64,000 nucleotides of DNA from Pseudanabaena cinerea FACHB-1277 (GCF_014696345.1 NZ_JACJPY010000003.1:61467-125466), one strand, 5' to 3'; counted from the first letter of the stretch, positions 49,359 to 58,142 are shown. Numbers and translations are program-made. Notes: a model not told the origin generated them from the letters alone.

Positions 49359-50726
49359 ATGCCCACCCTTTTAGTCAAAAATATTCACACCCTCGTCACG
49401 ATGGATCGCGATCGCCGTGAGTTGCAAAATGCGGCGATCTTTGTTAGAGATCAAGCGATCGAGCAGGTGGGGTTAACATCGGAATTGCCTGATACTGCCG
49501 ATGAGGTTTTGGATTTAGGCGGTAAACATATTGTGATGCCTGGGATGGTGAATACCCATCACCATTTTTATCAGGTGCTTACTAAAGTGATTCCTGCCGC
49601 CCAAAATTGCAGCCTCTTTAATTGGTTGCAAACCCTCTATCCGATTTGGGGCAATCTCAACGCTGAGGCGATCGCCATTAGCGCTCAAATGGCGGCGGCG
49701 GAACTGATTTTGTCGGGATGTACTACTGCTAGCGATCACCTATATATATATCCCAATGATTGTAGACTCGATGATGAAATCGCAGGGATAAAAGAAATAG
49801 GAATGCGCTTCCATGCTAGTCGTGGCAGTATGAGCCTTGGTGAGAGCCAAGGCGGACTCCCGCCCGATCGCCTCGTCGAAAAAGAAGCGGATATTCTCAA
49901 GGATTCGCAAAGGTTAATTGAGACTTATCATGATGCTGATCGCTTCTCGATGTTGCGGATTACCCTAGCACCCTGCTCCCCCTTTAGCGTCACCCCCGAC
50001 CTGATGCGCGAATCCGCAAAAATGGCGCGTTCCTACACCAGCGTGCGCTTGCATACCCACCTTGCCGAAAATAAATCCGATGTTGATTATAGTCTTGCTA
50101 AATTTGGCAAAATTCCCGCCGACTTTGCCGAGTCAGTGGGCTGGCTCGGTGATGATGTCTGGCACGCCCATTGCGTTAAACTTACCGATGAATCGATTCA
50201 GAAATTTGGGCGTACAGGTACAGGCGTGGCACATTGCCCCTGTAGCAATATGCGCCTCGGCAGTGGCATTGCCCCGATCCGCAAAATGCTTAATCATGGT
50301 GTGCCTGTTGGGTTAGGCGTTGATGGTTCTGCCTCTAATGACACAGGGAATTTATTGCAGGAGGCAAGGACTGCCTTTTTATTGGCGCGAGTGAACGAAT
50401 GCGACCCGACATCCATGAGTGCTAGGGAAATCTTAGAAGTTGCTACCATCGGCGGCGCGAGGGTGTTGGGACGGGATGACATTGGCGCGATCGCCCCAAA
50501 TATGGCGGCGGATTTTATTGCCTTTAATATTGACCAGTCGCAGTTTGCAGGCGCACAGCATGACTTGGTTTCAGCCTTGATTTTCTGCCCACCGCCCACC
50601 GTGGACTACAGCTTTATCAATGGACGCAAAGTCGTGGATCAGGGTCAGCTAACCACCCTAGATTTGCCCATACTGATCGAAAAAACTAATAAAATTGCGC
50701 GGAAGTTAGTCGAAAATCTGGTCTAA
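49359..50726 (+). CDS. 8-oxoguanine deaminase-type amidohydrolase
   Basis: A 455-residue member of the ATZ/TRZ-like amidohydrolases. Metal ligands: MVNTHHHFYQVL (HxH), the histidine in LHTHLAENKSD, the histidine in HAHCVKL and the aspartate in VGLGVDGSASND. The blocks TKVIPAAQNCSLFNWLQTLYP, HASRGSMSLGESQGGLPPD and VAHCPCSNMRLGSGIAP fit the 8-oxoguanine deaminase branch (once annotated hydroxydechloroatrazine hydrolase); substrates may be 8-oxoguanine, guanine-like purines or triazines. It lies in the segment bounded by heptamer arrays. ATG 49359 has no obvious ribosome binding site. Confidence 0.85.
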   Translation: MPTLLVKNIHTLVTMDRDRRELQNAAIFVRDQAIEQVGLTSELPDTADEVLDLGGKHIVMPGMVNTHHHFYQVLTKVIPAAQNCSLFNWLQTLYPIWGNLNAEAIAISAQMAAAELILSGCTTASDHLYIYPNDCRLDDEIAGIKEIGMRFHASRGSMSLGESQGGLPPDRLVEKEADILKDSQRLIETYHDADRFSMLRITLAPCSPFSVTPDLMRESAKMARSYTSVRLHTHLAENKSDVDYSLAKFGKIPADFAESVGWLGDDVWHAHCVKLTDESIQKFGRTGTGVAHCPCSNMRLGSGIAPIRKMLNHGVPVGLGVDGSASNDTGNLLQEARTAFLLARVNECDPTSMSAREILEVATIGGARVLGRDDIGAIAPNMAADFIAFNIDQSQFAGAQHDLVSALIFCPPPTVDYSFINGRKVVDQGQLTTLDLPILIEKTNKIARKLVENLV

Positions 50727-50855
50727 AGGTCAAGATGAAATCGTGAAAATGAGTATTGTTGCTTCGTGCCGTTACTTATCTTTTTTGGTGTCCAAACACA
50801 GTATGATCGATTTTGAAAACACCCAAAATTCACTTTATACATCAAACAAGTAACC

Positions 50856-51593
50856 ATGCAAGCCCTCGAAATTAATGGCGGTACATTTCCCGCAGATACA
50901 TTAGTTACCAAAATGGTTGGCTATGGGATGCTGCCGCAGTTGATTAGGGAGATGACCCTCGATCGCTGTGTGGCAGATATTAGTCTTTCCCCTGAAGAGC
51001 AGCAGTCTGCTTATCAACAAGCCTTTCAGCAATTGGGGATCGACTCTGATGAAAAGCTGGCGGCTTGGCTTGGGCAGCAGGGAATGACGATCGCCCAGTT
51101 ACAGGCAAGGGCTGAGCGATCGTTGAAGCTGGTCATGTTTAAACAGTCACAATGGGGAGCTAAGGTAAATACTAATTTTTTGGAGCGCAAGCAAAGCCTA
51201 GATCGGGTCATTTATTCCTTGATTTGTACCAAGGACTTTTGTGTGGCACAGGAGCTATACTTTCGGATCAAGGAAGGAGAGCAAACCTTTGAAGAGTTAG
51301 CACGGGAATATTCTCAAGGACCAGAAGCACAAACAGGAGGGCTAATTGGTCCCGTGGAAATGGGTTCTATTCATCCCAACCTATCCAAAATGTTAGTTGC
51401 TAGTGATGTTGGTCAAGTGCAAACGCCAACGGTGATCGGCGATTGGATCGTATTGGTGCGTTTGGAGAAATTATTGGCGGCAAGTTTAGATGATGCTATG
51501 CGACAAAGGTTGATTGATGAGAGCTTCAGTAAATGGTTGGAGGATTCTGTATCCCAACAGATGAAAACCCTAGCGATCGCTGTTGTCAAATAG
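50856..51593 (+). CDS. Parvulin-type peptidylprolyl isomerase
   Basis: A 245-residue protein. The N-terminal helical chaperone part (about 1-115, LSPEEQQSAYQQAFQQLGID) is followed by a parvulin rotamase domain (about 120-215): FCVAQELYFRIKEGEQTFEELAREYSQGPEAQTGGLIGPVEMGSIHP, with the catalytic-region SxG..GGxxG pattern. No signal peptide or lipoprotein box is visible, so it is probably cytoplasmic, unlike PrsA/SurA. The family is clear; the clients are unknown. It starts at ATG 50856, 129 bases after the amidohydrolase gene. Confidence 0.85.
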   Translation: MQALEINGGTFPADTLVTKMVGYGMLPQLIREMTLDRCVADISLSPEEQQSAYQQAFQQLGIDSDEKLAAWLGQQGMTIAQLQARAERSLKLVMFKQSQWGAKVNTNFLERKQSLDRVIYSLICTKDFCVAQELYFRIKEGEQTFEELAREYSQGPEAQTGGLIGPVEMGSIHPNLSKMLVASDVGQVQTPTVIGDWIVLVRLEKLLAASLDDAMRQRLIDESFSKWLEDSVSQQMKTLAIAVVK

Positions 51594-51723
51594 GAGCAAT
51601 AGAGATCGTAATATTCTCCAGTGACAAGTCTTCAGTTAAGTTTGTTGGTTTGGGTTTGAGCGCCAATTGCTGTAAGGTATTATTGAATCGCGAAAGTCCA
51701 AAATGTTTCTGTAATGTCCGCCT

Positions 51724-52701
51724 ATGCCGCGTGTTATTTGCCTTGGCGAAGTTTTAATCGATCAAATTGCTGAAAATATGGGCGTTGCCTATGATCAGGT
51801 CAGCTCTTGGCAGCCCTATTTTGGTGGCGCACCTGCCAATGTTGCCTGTGGGTTAGCCAAACTAGGCACGCCCGTGAGCTTAATTAGTTGCGTGGGGCAA
51901 GATCAAACGGGTGCTGACTTGCTCAAGCAACTAGGGGCGGCAGGGGTGGAAACTTCAGGGGTACAGGTACATCCTGAAGCTGTGACCCGCCAAGTTTATG
52001 TCACCCGTGACGCTAAAGGCGATCGCAGCTTTGATCGCTTTAATGGTGATGGCAGTACATTATTTGCCGATACGCTGATGTCGGCGGAGCATTTGCCAGA
52101 GCATTTGTTTACCGATGCTAAGTTTTTGGTGCTAGGCAGCTTGGGCTTAGCGAGTCCGCAAACCTCTAGGGCGATCGCTAGGGCATTAAGGTTAGCCGAA
52201 AAGTACTATGTAAAAGTGGTGGTGGATGTCAATTGGCGACCCATGTTTTGGCAGCACCCCGAACAAATTTTTAAATTATTGCCGCTATTGCTGCGCCATA
52301 CTGATTTCTTGAAAATGACTGAGGATGAGGCAAAGTTGCTAATGCGCTTGAGCAGCCCTGCGGCGATCGCGCAGGCATATAGTCATCTCGAAGGCATCTT
52401 GATCACCAATGGCGACAAGGACTGCCGCTATTATCTAGGTGAGCGCCAAGGCAAACATCCGATCTATCCCGTGCATTGCCTTGATACGACAGGGGCTGGT
52501 GACGCTTTCTTAGCCGCATTCATCCATAAAATTTATCATCGTCCCCTTACGCATCTCGCCGATCCGCAGTTTGCCAATGAGGCGATCGCCTATGCCTGTG
52601 CCGCAGGAGCCTTGACCACCCTCGATATGGGTGCGATCGCAGGACAACCAAGCGATCGGCAAATCATGGAATTTTTGGCAATGCGTGAGGGTAAACATTA
52701 A
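51724..52701 (+). CDS. PfkB family carbohydrate kinase (fructokinase-like)
   Basis: A 325-residue sugar kinase of the ribokinase fold. The start PRVICLGEVLIDQ, the substrate loop FGGAPANVACGLAKLGTPV and the catalytic C-terminal signature CLDTTGAGDAFLAAF (aspartate base near residue 258) are all typical of fructokinases; TNGDKDC (about 235) is the ATP site. Cyanobacterial fructokinases feed sucrose breakdown into glycolysis. The start is ATG 51724; the DUF2499 gene begins 3 bases after its stop, so they form an operon. Exact sugar not proven. Confidence 0.88.
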   Translation: MPRVICLGEVLIDQIAENMGVAYDQVSSWQPYFGGAPANVACGLAKLGTPVSLISCVGQDQTGADLLKQLGAAGVETSGVQVHPEAVTRQVYVTRDAKGDRSFDRFNGDGSTLFADTLMSAEHLPEHLFTDAKFLVLGSLGLASPQTSRAIARALRLAEKYYVKVVVDVNWRPMFWQHPEQIFKLLPLLLRHTDFLKMTEDEAKLLMRLSSPAAIAQAYSHLEGILITNGDKDCRYYLGERQGKHPIYPVHCLDTTGAGDAFLAAFIHKIYHRPLTHLADPQFANEAIAYACAAGALTTLDMGAIAGQPSDRQIMEFLAMREGKH

Positions 52702-52703
52702 TC

Positions 52704-53009
52704 ATGCAAGCTCTATCCCTGCCCACATGGATCATTCATATTTCCAGCGTCATTGAATGGACGGTGGCAATTTGGCTAATTTGGGAATATGACAAAAAGC
52801 ACCCACAAAGGGGTTGGCGCAATCTCGCTTGGGCGATGTTGCCTGCATTAGTCAGCGCCATGTGTGCAGTGACATGGCATTTTTTTGAGAATCTTGATTC
52901 CCTAGAATGGCTAGTAACCGTACAGGCAGCCATGACCTTGATCGGCAATATTACCCTAGCGATCGCCGCCTACGGAATTTGGCGAATTTCTCGTAAAGTA
53001 CAGGTATAA
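52704..53009 (+). CDS. DUF2499 / Ycf49-like membrane protein
   Basis: A 101-residue protein with three hydrophobic segments (about 15-27, 40-58, 70-95). LPTWIIHISSVIEWTVAIWLIW and WAMLPALVSAMCAVTWHFF are the family landmarks. Conserved in cyanobacteria and algal plastid genomes (ycf49), function unknown. It begins two bases after the fructokinase stop and is probably co-translated. A heptamer array begins 23 bases downstream. Confidence 0.88.
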   Translation: MQALSLPTWIIHISSVIEWTVAIWLIWEYDKKHPQRGWRNLAWAMLPALVSAMCAVTWHFFENLDSLEWLVTVQAAMTLIGNITLAIAAYGIWRISRKVQV

Positions 53010-53032
53010 AGAATTTTTTCCTATCAATTTTG

Positions 53033-53123
53033 GCGATTAGCGGTTAGCGGTTAGCGGTTAGCTTTTGGTGATTGGTAATTAGCGATTAGCGATTGGTAAT
53101 TAGCGATTAGCGGTTAGCTAGTA
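53033..53123 (+). repeat. Heptanucleotide array, right side (GCGGTTA/GCGATTA)
   Basis: Thirteen 7-bp units in phase: GCGATTA, GCGGTTA (three in a row), GCTTTTG, GTGATTG, GTAATTA, and so on. It is the reverse complement class of the CCGCTAA array at 49306, in mirror-image position. Confidence 0.9.
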
Positions 53124-53132
53124 ATCTAAAAA

Positions 53133-53230
53133 AGCTAAAAGCTAAAAGCTAAAAGCTAAAAGCTAAAAGCTAAAAGCTAAAAGCTAAAAGCTAAAAGCTA
53201 AAAGCTAAAAGCTAAAAGCTAAAAGCTAAA
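53133..53230 (+). repeat. Heptanucleotide array, right side (AGCTAAA)
   Basis: Fourteen perfect AGCTAAA units, the reverse complement of the left AGCTTTT type when shifted by two bases. It ends six bases before the stop of the convergent MscS gene (53237). Confidence 0.95.
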
Positions 53231-53236
53231 AACTTC

Positions 53237-54676
53237 TCACACTACCACCGCATTGACCAACTGGCGGCGAGTTTCTAAAATTTGGCTGATTTCACGGGCA
53301 AAGCTGGGCTGGCGATCGATCATTTGATTGACCGCTTGCGAAGAGATTACCATTACTTCCAAATCAGCGATCGCAATTACAGATATGGGGCTAGTTTTGC
53401 CAGAGAACAGAGTCATTTCTCCAAAAAATTCTCCCGACTTGACGGTTAATAATTCCTGCTCCTGACCATGGCGATCGCTAATGGTAATCACGGCTTGACC
53501 AGTAATGATGATATATAGACTACTTTGGCTAGAGCCTTGGACGATTACCCTTTCCCCTGCGCCATAGTGCTGCAACTCAATCCCATCGGAACGATTATCC
53601 ATACTATCGACATTTTGCAAAGGCACAAAGGAGGGTAAAGACTGCAAGCTCTGGCTAAATTTTTTCGAGCCTTCTGCATGGGCGGTGGGACCATGAAAAT
53701 GGTAGAGGGTGCGAATGGGGAAGGGAATGGTTAAATTATTACGCTGGGCGGCATACCAAATCCGACTCATAAAGCGATCGCGAATGCTTTCAATATCGGC
53801 GTAATTATTAATGAAAAACTTCACCTCATAGGTAATGGCAAAGTCATCATAGGAGATCGTGAAAACCTCTGGCACTGGTTCATGCAAAATGCCTTGGGTT
53901 TCTAGGGCTGTGGTTAAAAGCACTTGCTTAGCTAAATTGGGAGGATCGTTATAGGAAAACCCGTGACGGATGCGTTCAGCATGGATAGCGATCGGGCGGC
54001 TAAAATTTCGGATCACCTCATTGCTAATTAACTTATGGGGAATAATCACCATCTCATGTTCAAAGGTTTGCAGCCGCACCGATCGCCAATTAATGTCAAT
54101 CACCTGTCCCGCCACATCTCCTACCTTCAGCCAGTCCCCTACAGAAAAAGGACGCTCAAATAATAGGGCAATGCCAGACATGACACTGCCAAGGGTATCT
54201 TGCAGCGCCAAACCAATGACAATCGAACTCACGCCCAAGGCAGTAGCAAGCCCTGCGAGATCGGCATTCCAAACCGTTGCCAAGACGATCGCCGTCCCCA
54301 ACAACACTAAAAACAGCCGAAATAAATCAATTAATAATTTCGGTACACGCGCCCGCCAAGTATCCGCCTTTGCCTGTTCAAAAATAATCGCATTCAGCAA
54401 CGACAGCGCGGCATGGAGTACACATACCCAAAATAGGGTCTGGATAGCTTTTACGAGATCATCATTGGCGGGGCGTTGCAGCACATAGCGCAGAAATAAC
54501 AGGAATGCCAACATCGGTAAAACCATGTTGCGTACCACCTTGAGGGTGGCAGCAAGGGGAAGGCGGCGATATTGCAACCGATAGATAATTTCGCCAAGGA
54601 TAATTACCGATAGGGTTAGTCCAACAATTAGGGCGATCGCCCATAGAAATAAATAATTGGCACTTGGCTGAGGCAT
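53237..54676 (-). CDS. MscS-type mechanosensitive channel with cyclic-nucleotide domain
   Basis: A 479-residue membrane protein. Five or so N-terminal helices lead to the MscS core (about 150-225: VSSIVIGLALQDTLGSVMSGIALLFERPFSVGDWLKVG), the beta domain and an alpha/beta domain to about 335, then a cNMP-binding domain (about 350-475: LQHYGAGERVIVQGSSQSSLYIIITGQ). The phosphate-binding cassette reads GEFFGEMTLFSGKTSPISVIA, lacking the arginine that contacts the cyclic phosphate in CRP-like sites. It starts at ATG 54676, 20 bases after a nucleotide cyclase gene, so ligand and channel may be linked. Confidence 0.9.
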   Translation of the reverse strand: MPQPSANYLFLWAIALIVGLTLSVIILGEIIYRLQYRRLPLAATLKVVRNMVLPMLAFLLFLRYVLQRPANDDLVKAIQTLFWVCVLHAALSLLNAIIFEQAKADTWRARVPKLLIDLFRLFLVLLGTAIVLATVWNADLAGLATALGVSSIVIGLALQDTLGSVMSGIALLFERPFSVGDWLKVGDVAGQVIDINWRSVRLQTFEHEMVIIPHKLISNEVIRNFSRPIAIHAERIRHGFSYNDPPNLAKQVLLTTALETQGILHEPVPEVFTISYDDFAITYEVKFFINNYADIESIRDRFMSRIWYAAQRNNLTIPFPIRTLYHFHGPTAHAEGSKKFSQSLQSLPSFVPLQNVDSMDNRSDGIELQHYGAGERVIVQGSSQSSLYIIITGQAVITISDRHGQEQELLTVKSGEFFGEMTLFSGKTSPISVIAIADLEVMVISSQAVNQMIDRQPSFAREISQILETRRQLVNAVVV

Positions 54677-54696
54677 AGCGTCTAGTTAGGTTTTAT

Positions 54697-56931
54697 TTAT
54701 CGAATTTTTGGCGAACCACTCACCAAGCGCCAAGCGGGGATGCTCATAGATGCTTGGCGATCGCTCTCCCCTTTAAAATCCCTTTGAAGATCGAGTTTCA
54801 AATCGATAGCCTCAAAGCTATAAATATCGCAGAGCCGCTTATAGATTTCTGTAGAAACCACGATCGCCCCGTTGGGACAGTTGGATTTTAAAAAACTAGC
54901 AATATTAACAGTTTCGCCCCAGACATCGTAAATCAGCTTATTGCGTCCCACAATGCCCGCAACAATATCACCCGAATTGATACCGATACTGAGATCCAGT
55001 TCATAACCTTGCTCTTGACAAAAGCGGCGCACAATTACCTGCATCTCTCTAGTAAAGTCGATCGCTCGTTTATCATGATCGAGATATGGCACGGACAAGC
55101 CACATACCGCCATATAGCTATCGCCAATGGTTTTGATCTTCTCCACGCCATAGCGATCGGCGGCTTCGTCAAAGGATGTGACCAGATCATTCAAAATATT
55201 GATCGTTTCATGGGCGGAATGGGATTCTAATAACTTTGAGAACCCTGTTAAGTCCGCAAAGAGAATCGTGACATTAGATATGTTCTCCGCAATATCCGTT
55301 TCACCTTGCTTGAGACGCTTGGCGATCGCCATAGGAAACACACTCAGCAACAACTGCTCATGCTCACGTCTTTTTAAATCCACTAAATTTGTCTGTTCCC
55401 GTAGGCTATGCACCATCAAGTTAAAGGAATCCGCCAACTCTCCCAATTCATCATGGGAGTCCACAGTTGCTACTTCTTCCAACTGCCCCGATGCCACCCG
55501 CCGCGCCCCGCTAATCAATTGATTGATCGGTTTTACAAACATTGAAGCCATTGCCATTGCCAATAAAATCACACATAGCATTAACAATGTTGCCGAAATC
55601 AATAATTGCCTTTCAAAATCATAGATGGGGGCATAGGCCTCTGCTAGATCCATTTCTGAGAGAATTGCCCATTTTAATCCTTCTATTTTTAATAAGCCAT
55701 AGGAACTTAACACAGGAATATCCCGATAATCACGAATAATTTGAATTCCTTCCTTGCCTGTGAGGGACTCTGTAACGGCTGGCGTTTGCACCTTCTGTTC
55801 TAAGATCGAAGTATTATATTGGCGAATGCGATTAATCGTGGATTGCTGAACTCCCAAATTGATTAGGGTTTGGATATAGGTTTCAGGAGTCTCCACCAAA
55901 AAGCGAGAAATTGATCGCATCAAATAATCTTCGCCGACTAAGTAAGTTTCGCCGCTTTTCCCCAATCCATCTGCTTCCCATTGACGATTGCCCGTCATCA
56001 CGTTGTTAATCTCATCCACAGGAATCTGAATTGCGATCACACCCAAGAATTGCGATTGATTTTGTGATTGATTTTGTGATTGATTTGGCGCTGCATCAAT
56101 GGCAGGATCTTGTCCAGACTGCCTAGATTGTCCATAGATGGGAGCCGCAATAAACGCCGCAGGTGCGCCATAGGAGGGGGCGTAGGATTCAAAATCAATG
56201 ACTCTGGCAAAGTCCTTTTCTTTAGAACGCCGCACCGCGTTAAATAAACGAGCAAAATTCGTATCGTTATAGACATCGGTTACTAAGCTGGTGGCAAAGT
56301 CGGTTTCTTTATACACCGTATAGACTAGCCTGCCATCAGCATCAATTAAAAATAGGTCGTAATAGCCAAACTTCTCAATGATATTCCGAAAAACAGGATG
56401 ATATTTGCCATGCAGTTGGCTGTAAACGCTGTCATCGTTAGCGCGGTCTAATAGATGCTTCTTGCCAATGGGGTTAGGGTTGTTGGCGATATAGTGATAT
56501 TGCAAATAATTACTGGCGATCGCCTTTGGCAAAAAGGAGCTAAGTACTGGCGAACCGAGTTCGTTTTTACCAAGTTTAGGCAAGAATTCATTTTGATAAT
56601 AGGCATTAATCTTATCAGCACCATTGGCAGGCAGAGGTTTATTTTCGAGTTGACGATATGCCTCGCTAAATTCGGCGATCGCTAAGCCCACCGATGGATC
56701 ATTGCTCAGGGTTTGCAGATGATTGGTAATGGTTTTGAAATAGGATTCAATTTGATAGGACTTAGAAGCGCGGACGCTGGTCAGTTGATGGAAAACGCGA
56801 TCGGTGAGGTTGGCTTGCCCACTGCGATAGCCCAGATAAGCCGTCACCATAATCGAAACGCTACTTGCCGACAGCAACATCACGATCAATTTAGATTTTA
56901 TACTCAGCCAATTAAACTTCAGCAGTTGCAT
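54697..56931 (-). CDS. Membrane-bound class III nucleotide cyclase (Cache-HAMP-CYC)
   Basis: A 744-residue receptor cyclase. TM1 (about 12-33), a large periplasmic dCache-like sensor (about 40-430, with YDLFLIDADGRLVYTVYKETD), TM2 (about 432-455), HAMP (about 455-510), and a class III cyclase (about 545-720). Metal aspartates are present (FADLTGFSKL, KTIGDSYMAVCG) and the IKTIGD lysine and YDVWGET aspartate favour ATP. The transition-state motif reads NIASFLK, with Phe where Arg is expected, so turnover may be weak or altered. A Q/N-rich repeat (QNQSQNQSQNQ) interrupts the sensor. It begins two bases after the barbiturase-type gene stop. Confidence 0.87.
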   Translation of the reverse strand: MQLLKFNWLSIKSKLIVMLLSASSVSIMVTAYLGYRSGQANLTDRVFHQLTSVRASKSYQIESYFKTITNHLQTLSNDPSVGLAIAEFSEAYRQLENKPLPANGADKINAYYQNEFLPKLGKNELGSPVLSSFLPKAIASNYLQYHYIANNPNPIGKKHLLDRANDDSVYSQLHGKYHPVFRNIIEKFGYYDLFLIDADGRLVYTVYKETDFATSLVTDVYNDTNFARLFNAVRRSKEKDFARVIDFESYAPSYGAPAAFIAAPIYGQSRQSGQDPAIDAAPNQSQNQSQNQSQFLGVIAIQIPVDEINNVMTGNRQWEADGLGKSGETYLVGEDYLMRSISRFLVETPETYIQTLINLGVQQSTINRIRQYNTSILEQKVQTPAVTESLTGKEGIQIIRDYRDIPVLSSYGLLKIEGLKWAILSEMDLAEAYAPIYDFERQLLISATLLMLCVILLAMAMASMFVKPINQLISGARRVASGQLEEVATVDSHDELGELADSFNLMVHSLREQTNLVDLKRREHEQLLLSVFPMAIAKRLKQGETDIAENISNVTILFADLTGFSKLLESHSAHETINILNDLVTSFDEAADRYGVEKIKTIGDSYMAVCGLSVPYLDHDKRAIDFTREMQVIVRRFCQEQGYELDLSIGINSGDIVAGIVGRNKLIYDVWGETVNIASFLKSNCPNGAIVVSTEIYKRLCDIYSFEAIDLKLDLQRDFKGESDRQASMSIPAWRLVSGSPKIR

Positions 56932-56933
56932 AT

Positions 56934-57998
56934 TTACTCTGACCTAATCGCAGCGATCGCCGCAACAGGACCGCCACCCGCAGGTCCTTGATGCTCACTA
57001 CCACCTGAAACATAAACCATCGGATCTTGCACGATCGCCGCAACTACGGCTCCGACCACAGCCCTAGCCATGCGGGTGTGATTAATATCTGAGTCATCCA
57101 TCATCGTATGTCTGCGTCCTAATATCTCACCTGTGGGGTCAGCCTCCGCCTTAGCAAATATATTCACCACCTGACTAATCGGTTGACCCGTTGCCGCGAT
57201 CGCTTGGTAGATCGCCTGCATATCGAGGGCGTGCTGCATCACACTATGTCCAATCACAAAATCACTGGTTGACTGGGGGGAATTGCCCATAACTAAAATT
57301 TCACAGTTGCGTAACTCTACCCCTGCCGATGTTGAGGCTACGCTCGAATACAAATCATAATTTTTGCAAATATCCCCAGCATGGATATCTTCAATGTCAA
57401 CTTCACCCAAAGCAACTGCCACACCCAAAGCTGAAGCCCCACGGGAATAGCCCATCGATTGATAACTGCTTATGTCTGCAATATCCCGACCAGCCATTAA
57501 TAGGCGATCGCGACTAGTGATCAAAGGGCATTTGATCTGCACAAAATGCACATCATCTTTAGCAATACCTGCCTGCTGCATCGCCTTAGTCACCGCCGCC
57601 GCCACCTCCTCGACCATCACCAAAGTGCCAACTTCCGCAGGGCTAAAATCGCGGGTATGGATCACGCCCAAGGTCAAGCCCATGCGTTTAGGCGCGTCAG
57701 ACTCAGAATCTTGGCTAGTGAAAACTATCAAATGGGGACTAAGCACCCCTTCAGTGCCGCCCGACATCACATAGACGATCGCGGCAGCTTGCTTCTGCCC
57801 GATGATTTTGCTCAAATAATTTTGCAAACTCTGGACGGCAAAGCCTCTTGTGAAGTCATTAACGCAGCCATTTCCCTCAGTCTTCCCCATGATTGCCACA
57901 ATATTTTCAGGCAGAATGTTACCCGCAGCGATCGCGGCATCAAGGGCAGAAATGTCATCGGGACTATTTTGAGGAAGCTTAAAGACATCCACTTTCAT
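56934..57998 (-). CDS. Cyanuric acid amidohydrolase/barbiturase family enzyme
   Basis: A 354-residue ring-opening amidohydrolase of the rare AtzD/barbiturase fold, which has three internal repeats with Ser-Lys dyads. GKTEGNGCVNDFTRGF near residue 40, VMSGGTEGVLSPH near 80, YSRGASALGVAVALGE near 195, NSPQSTSDFVIGHSVM and the metal/structural loop SGGSEHQGPAGGGPVAA near 335 are present. The family hydrolyses cyanuric acid or barbiturate, releasing nitrogen; the two cannot be told apart by eye. Length is normal. It is the first gene of a three-gene operon with the cyclase and the MscS channel. ATG 57998. Confidence 0.9.
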   Translation of the reverse strand: MKVDVFKLPQNSPDDISALDAAIAAGNILPENIVAIMGKTEGNGCVNDFTRGFAVQSLQNYLSKIIGQKQAAAIVYVMSGGTEGVLSPHLIVFTSQDSESDAPKRMGLTLGVIHTRDFSPAEVGTLVMVEEVAAAVTKAMQQAGIAKDDVHFVQIKCPLITSRDRLLMAGRDIADISSYQSMGYSRGASALGVAVALGEVDIEDIHAGDICKNYDLYSSVASTSAGVELRNCEILVMGNSPQSTSDFVIGHSVMQHALDMQAIYQAIAATGQPISQVVNIFAKAEADPTGEILGRRHTMMDDSDINHTRMARAVVGAVVAAIVQDPMVYVSGGSEHQGPAGGGPVAAIAAIRSE

Positions 57999-58102
57999 AG
58001 AAATATTGCCTACTTACTACTATACGATCGGCAATTGCTCTAAAAATCCTACAGTGAGTTGTCGTTACCGTATGGAATTAAATATACCGAATCAAGTAAA
58101 GC

Positions 58103-58115
58103 GCTATAGTATAGC
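58103..58115 (+). promoter_or_regulatory. Short palindrome in the mlaE upstream region
   Basis: GCTATA-G-TATAGC is a perfect 13-base palindrome about 28 bases before mlaE, in the 144-base divergent region with the barbiturase-type gene. It contains a TATAGT-like -10 element; whether it is a promoter or an operator is not known. Confidence 0.35.
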
Positions 58116-58142
58116 AATAGAATTTTAACTGAGCAGGCGAAT

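Noticed and set aside
49174..53230. Heptamer arrays considered as CRISPR or as coding repeats
   Set aside because: The units are 7 bp without spacers and lie between genes; they fit the STRR heptamers of cyanobacteria.
53970..54488. 172-codon plus-strand frame opposite the MscS gene
   Set aside because: It lies antisense to conserved MscS codons; low stop frequency there follows from the codon bias of the real gene.
57546..58043. 165-codon plus-strand frame opposite the barbiturase-type gene
   Set aside because: It is antisense to strongly conserved motifs of the real gene and has no recognisable domain.
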